This document shows positions 6,589 to 7,215 of a stretch of DNA of 7,215 bases, piece by piece. The notes beneath the pieces are model-generated. The model worked only from the letters and a program-made list of their open reading frames with translations, made no database searches and was not told the origin of the DNA. Position 1 is the first letter of the stretch. Each line of letters opens with the position of its first letter. The DNA is from Deltaproteobacteria bacterium (lineage in GTDB: Bacteria > Desulfobacterota_C > Deferrisomatia > Deferrisomatales > JACRMM01), in assembly GCA_016218905.1 (NCBI GenBank), contig JACRCS010000039.1:1-7215 (forward strand), written 5' to 3'. The position numbers were made by a program, and so were the translations under genes.

Positions 6589-6613
6589 ACCGTCGATTCG
6601 AGAGGAGCCGGAC

Positions 6614-6823
6614 ATGAAGGAACGAAGTGACAACAAGACCCACCAGCAGAGATTCCAGGGACGTCACGTCCGTCCGCTGGCGCCTCCCGTGGAGGCGGAG
6701 AAGAAGGGGGAACCCTTCGGGCCCGACCTCGAAGGAGAGAGCGGGAACGACTGGGACAAGAGTAACGTCCCGGTTCCGTCGACGGAGAAGGCAGGATCGA
6801 GGCATTCCCGGTCGGCTTTGTAA
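6614..6823 (+). CDS. Small hydrophilic protein of unknown function
   Basis: A 69-residue frame opens at ATG 6614, 6 bases after the SD AGAGGAG (6601-6607), and ends at TAA 6821-6823. The protein is strongly charged, rich in K, R, E, D, S and P, with no hydrophobic segment. It has stretches such as PPVEAEKKGEPFGPDLEGE and SGNDWDKSNVPVPSTEK, so it is probably disordered and cytoplasmic. Third codon positions are mostly G or C, but less so than in the large genes. The frame is open upstream to 6458, but the SD and the change in composition favour 6614. I do not recognise the family. It stands alone between a divergent operon and a non-coding stretch. The main argument for a real gene is the good ribosome site. 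Confidence 0.5.
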   Translation: MKERSDNKTHQQRFQGRHVRPLAPPVEAEKKGEPFGPDLEGESGNDWDKSNVPVPSTEKAGSRHSRSAL

Positions 6824-7076
6824 ATTCTGCAGGAGGCCAGGGCCGGGGGGCTATCGGCTTGTGGCCCACCCGGATTGTTGAAGGAGACCATCCGCGTCGT
6901 GCCGCACCAACGGGGAAAGACGATCGCATTGACTTCTCACTTCCTTCGAAGAAGCCGGGACCATCCAAGCCGAGGGGCGGCCCACGAGGGGGTCGGAATA
7001 GCCTCTACGATCGGTCGTGCGACACTCACAAGCGCAACAAGCGAAGTCCTCGATCCTTGACCCTCGGGGGAAATAC
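6824..7076 (+). other. Non-coding stretch before the terminal secreted-protein gene
   Basis: I see no convincing gene in these 253 bases. GGGCC (6840-6844) can pair with GGCCC (6863-6867), with GCCG/CGGC (6842-6845 with 6855-6858) as an alternative inner stem. No T-tract follows, so it is at best a weak terminator for the small gene. CGGAT (6871-6875) and ATCCG (6890-6894) form another short stem. TACGAT (7006-7011) fits a -10 box but has no matching -35. A TTG-started 61-residue frame (6875-7060) has no SD and no protein-like pattern. Confidence 0.4.
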
Positions 7077-7215
7077 ATGTGCACGCTTTCTCGTCTCGTC
7101 AAGCCGGCCGCATCGCTCCTCTTCATGCTCGGGATGACCACCCTGGCGGCATCTTCGCCATCTGCCGCGCCGGATGTCTGCCCGGGCTTCGACCGGAAGC
7201 ACACCATCACCAGGC
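7077..7215 (+). CDS. N-terminus of a secreted protein with signal peptide (3' end missing)
   Basis: ATG 7077 opens a frame that stays open to the window end, giving 46 residues. It starts MCTLSRLVKPAASLLFMLG, with a basic n-region (R6, K9), then a hydrophobic core, SLLFMLGMTTLAA, and then a small-residue stretch, SSPSAAPD, with likely signal peptidase I sites after AA. The mature part begins DVCPGFDRKHTITR and contains a cysteine. A G-run (7066-7070) 6 bases upstream may act as the SD. The visible part is too short to assign a family. Confidence 0.65.
   Translation, partial: MCTLSRLVKPAASLLFMLGMTTLAASSPSAAPDVCPGFDRKHTITR

Noticed and set aside
6474..6968. Minus-strand frame of 164 codons opposite the small hydrophilic gene
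   Set aside because: It is S/P/R-rich and without motifs; the plus-strand frame has the better ribosome site.
6851..7210. Minus-strand frame of 119 codons at the window end
   Set aside because: It conflicts with the signal-peptide gene at 7077 and has no SD or family pattern.

Overview
The window is high-GC bacterial DNA with long GC-biased reading frames, tight gene packing and SD-type ribosome sites. The β-helix protein ending in a 'PCRVVDTR' module and the large GT-C-like membrane protein family are, from memory, common in Acidobacteriota (Thermoanaerobaculia-like) and some deltaproteobacterial lineages. That placement is a guess, because the window contains no marker gene. I see no tRNA, rRNA, CRISPR array, insertion sequence or phage gene.

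Layout. (1) Bases 1-1253, plus strand: the 3' part of a secreted right-handed β-helix protein with a C-terminal surface-type module. (2) 1254-1514: an intergenic region with two hairpins and a possible -10 element. (3) 1515-4226, plus strand: a 903-residue fusion of a polytopic GT-C-like membrane domain, an Ig-like β-sandwich, and an α/α-barrel domain of the terpene cyclase type. The last domain carries a DTDDTA motif and a QX3GXW motif. (4) 4192-5280, plus strand: a UbiA-family membrane prenyltransferase that overlaps the previous gene and is probably translationally coupled to it. (5) On the minus strand, 6435 down to 5136: an MgtC/SapB-family gene and a DUF1206 gene, joined through a 12-codon micro-ORF by two successive ATGA stop/start overlaps. 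(6) 6436-6613: a short divergent intergenic region with a perfect hairpin and repeated GTCGAT words. (7) 6614-6823, plus strand: a small hydrophilic protein with a good ribosome site. (8) 6824-7076: apparently non-coding. (9) 7077 to the window end: the start of a secreted protein with a signal peptide.

How the genes may work together. The fusion protein and the UbiA enzyme are the most interesting part. Families related to both act on polyprenyl carriers in the membrane: GT-C enzymes use polyprenyl-phosphate sugars, UbiA enzymes use polyprenyl diphosphates, and class II terpene cyclases protonate isoprenoids through a DxDD motif. A shared task in making or modifying an isoprenoid-linked molecule at the membrane is a reasonable inference, but the sequence does not prove it. 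The mgtC/DUF1206 unit is a separate, convergently oriented membrane-protein operon of unknown role.
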